DNA from: a virus
Reading direction: 5' to 3' (one strand)
Virus record (IMG/VR): IMGVR_UViG_3300042397_001835
Location: 1-28,149 of that record
Length of the DNA stretch: 28,149 nt
Position numbers and translations under genes: made by a program. Shown here piece by piece: positions 26,729 to 28,149 of this stretch. A model generated the notes under the pieces. That model ran no database searches. It worked only from the letters and a program-made list of their open reading frames with translations, and was not told the DNA's origin. Numbering within the stretch: position 1 is the stretch's first letter; every line of letters starts with the position of its first letter.

Positions 26729-27388
26729 CTATCCGTAGAGGTCGTTGTCCCAACCGGCCTTTCCGCTGGCGCGGTATTCCCTGCTGATCCTCCATTTCCC
26801 ATTGGCCAGCGCCGAGAAGTTACAACCTGAAAAAAGCCAGTTGCCTCCGGACGGGAGGGTCGGTGCGTTGCTCAGTCCGGTAGCCTTCTTTCCCAAGTTC
26901 GTCAGGTCAGGGACATTCGACTCGTCTGCCGTGATCGTCAGCGTGATGGTCGGAGCGAAGAAGGTTTCTATACCTTTTAAGATGAAGGAGGCATACTTCG
27001 CCAACCCATCCGTGCCGACTGCATAGGTCTTCCAGAGTGTCGGGTCGGTCTCGGCTTTCTTGATCTTGTCCTTGGCCGTGTCATCCAGAACCCATGCACC
27101 ACCTGCCTGGAAGGAGCCGAAGGTGATCAGTGGCTCTGTGGAGACGGAGGTGTGGCACTCGTAGTTGTAGTTGCCCGTGCTGGTTGGCGGCGAGCCTCCT
27201 GTCCCCGTGGAGTCGCCGATGTCCTTGTAGGTGACCCGGAAGGTTCCGTTCTCCTGCGACTTAGTGGCATCGACCGCAGTGGCCGGGATTGTTGGGAATT
27301 GGGTCAGGTTCTCAAGCGTCGTCGTGGTGACGAAGTTTCCAATCTTGGAATCCCATGTGGCTGATTTGGATACAATCGTGTCGGGCAT
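26729..27388 (-). CDS. Tail protein, 219 residues
   Basis: It begins MPDTIVSKSATWDSKIGNFV, mainly beta-type, with two Cys (YECHTS, SGCNFS). It follows the tape-measure gene directly, where siphoviruses encode distal tail or tail-tip proteins. The C-terminus (ANGKWRISREYRASGKAGWD) is a charged, Trp-containing segment. The family is not recognised; the tail role is from order. Confidence 0.7.
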   Translation of the reverse strand: MPDTIVSKSATWDSKIGNFVTTTTLENLTQFPTIPATAVDATKSQENGTFRVTYKDIGDSTGTGGSPPTSTGNYNYECHTSVSTEPLITFGSFQAGGAWVLDDTAKDKIKKAETDPTLWKTYAVGTDGLAKYASFILKGIETFFAPTITLTITADESNVPDLTNLGKKATGLSNAPTLPSGGNWLFSGCNFSALANGKWRISREYRASGKAGWDNDLYG

Positions 27389-27394
27389 AAAAGG

Positions 27395-28149
27395 CTAGGC
27401 GGTAGAGGCTGAAAACGCGGCACCACCGAATGAGTTGGCGATGCCTTGGTTTATCTGCTGAAGCAGTGCTGTCTGCCTCTTGTTCTCCTCAAGGATGGGA
27501 TTGCTCGATGGACCGACGGCGAACCCGCCGCCGCCGACCTTAGCAAGGCTGTCGGCGATGATGGACTGCTTGGCACCCATGCCGATGTCCGAGGCGTTGA
27601 AGAGGCCGGTCTTCTTCTGGAGCGATGCCTTGTCACGGGCGTCCTGGTTGCTCTTCTCCAGGGACTGGTAGATCGAGTCGGTCAGGCTCTGAAGCTCTTG
27701 TTCACTACCGGAACCGAAGAGATCGAAGTTTTTGAACTTCCTTGCAAAGTCGGAAGTGGCAAAGCCAACTGCCTCGGCCACTTGGTCCCTGAAGTTGTCG
27801 TTGACCCTCTTGATCTTGTCGAAGCCGCTCGACCCCTGCTGCATGGCGAGGTTGCGAAACTCGGAAGCCTTCTGGTCAATCGCGTCTGCCCCCCTGCCGA
27901 TAGAACCACCGATGAGAGGGATATTCCTCATCTCATTGACCAGTGAGGCGATCCCCCCCAGCAGTCCCGCATTGAAGGAGTTCACAAACGACATGAGCGT
28001 GTCGTAAAGCCCTGTCCAGAAACTGGTCTCGTTGATTGCAGCAAGGCCCGATGTGAAGACGGTGGTGGCAATCGCCATCTGCGCTGGGATCGATCCGAAC
28101 AGGGCGTAGAGAGACCCGCCAAGAAAATTGATAATGCGCTCAAAGGCCA
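27395..28149 (-). CDS. Tape-measure protein, C-terminal part (cut by window edge)
   Basis: The frame is open to the right edge, 250 residues up to the stop at 27395. It contains hydrophobic stretches (LGGSLYALFGSIPAQMAIAT, SFNAGLLGGIASLVNEMR and PLIGGSIGRGADAIDQK) and helical charged regions (QELQSLTDSIYQSLEKSNQD), then a Gly-rich GGGGFAVGPSSN and a final helix. Hydrophobic Gly/Ala segments within a helical protein are typical of tail-length tape-measure proteins, which set tail length and help DNA enter the cell. The N-terminal portion is not in the window. An internal ATG at 28078 is not a real start. Confidence 0.72.
   Translation of the reverse strand, partial: AFERIINFLGGSLYALFGSIPAQMAIATTVFTSGLAAINETSFWTGLYDTLMSFVNSFNAGLLGGIASLVNEMRNIPLIGGSIGRGADAIDQKASEFRNLAMQQGSSGFDKIKRVNDNFRDQVAEAVGFATSDFARKFKNFDLFGSGSEQELQSLTDSIYQSLEKSNQDARDKASLQKKTGLFNASDIGMGAKQSIIADSLAKVGGGGFAVGPSSNPILEENKRQTALLQQINQGIANSFGGAAFSASTA

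Overview
This window is a block of a temperate, tailed double-stranded DNA phage with a lambda-like head and packaging module and probably a siphovirus-type tail. It carries no host housekeeping genes, so the host cannot be named from it. The GC-rich coding sequence, the outer-membrane lipoprotein-type spanin and the intergenic 7- and 9-base-period repeats suggest a Gram-negative host outside the best-studied groups. Verrucomicrobiota or a relative is a guess.

Layout. From 1 to 7740, all on the minus strand and read right to left: small terminase, large terminase, a HAD phosphatase, a gpW-like connector, a structured RNA stretch with a tRNA-like element, portal, a protease-scaffold fusion, major capsid, a head-tail joining protein and a tail gene cut by the left edge. 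From 8136 to 15157, also minus strand, is an early operon: small coupled genes including two tiny membrane peptides, an HTH protein, zinc/coiled-coil proteins, a primase of the archaeo-eukaryotic type, a linker protein, an SF3-like helicase and a lipoprotein. From 15180 to 16620 is the integration module: the 3' part of a tRNA gene as attP core, flanking GGGACA repeats, a plus-strand tyrosine integrase and a convergent excisionase-like gene. From 16700 to 19277 are small accessory genes on both strands: ribbon-helix-helix-type proteins, a membrane protein, a mini HEXXH protein and a metallophosphoesterase. From 19274 to 21055, minus strand, is lysis: endolysin, holin candidate, single-molecule spanin candidate and a membrane/coiled-coil protein. 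From 21052 to 28149, minus strand, are tail genes: fibre with HxH motifs, glycosyltransferase, a Ser/Thr-rich tail protein, two tail proteins and the C-terminal part of a tape-measure protein cut by the right edge.

Because head genes run off the left edge, tail genes run off the right edge, and attP/int lies in the middle, the sequence is best read as a slice of a circular or permuted phage genome rather than a prophage with its ends.

The most unusual signal is a TTTGACA heptamer lying almost always exactly 13 bases before the start codon of structural and lysis genes (head joining, portal, gpW-like, small terminase and tail fibre; TTTGACT for the spanin; 14 bases for the phosphoesterase and 17 for the protease-scaffold). 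It is often preceded at once by a hairpin or palindromic repeat, and it is absent from the early operon. It does not look like a Shine-Dalgarno site or a normal -35/-10 promoter. Other notable points are the tRNA-Trp-like element with an oversized D-arm next to a row of hairpins, a (GGGTT)4 tract just before the capsid gene, and a replication primase-helicase split over three genes.
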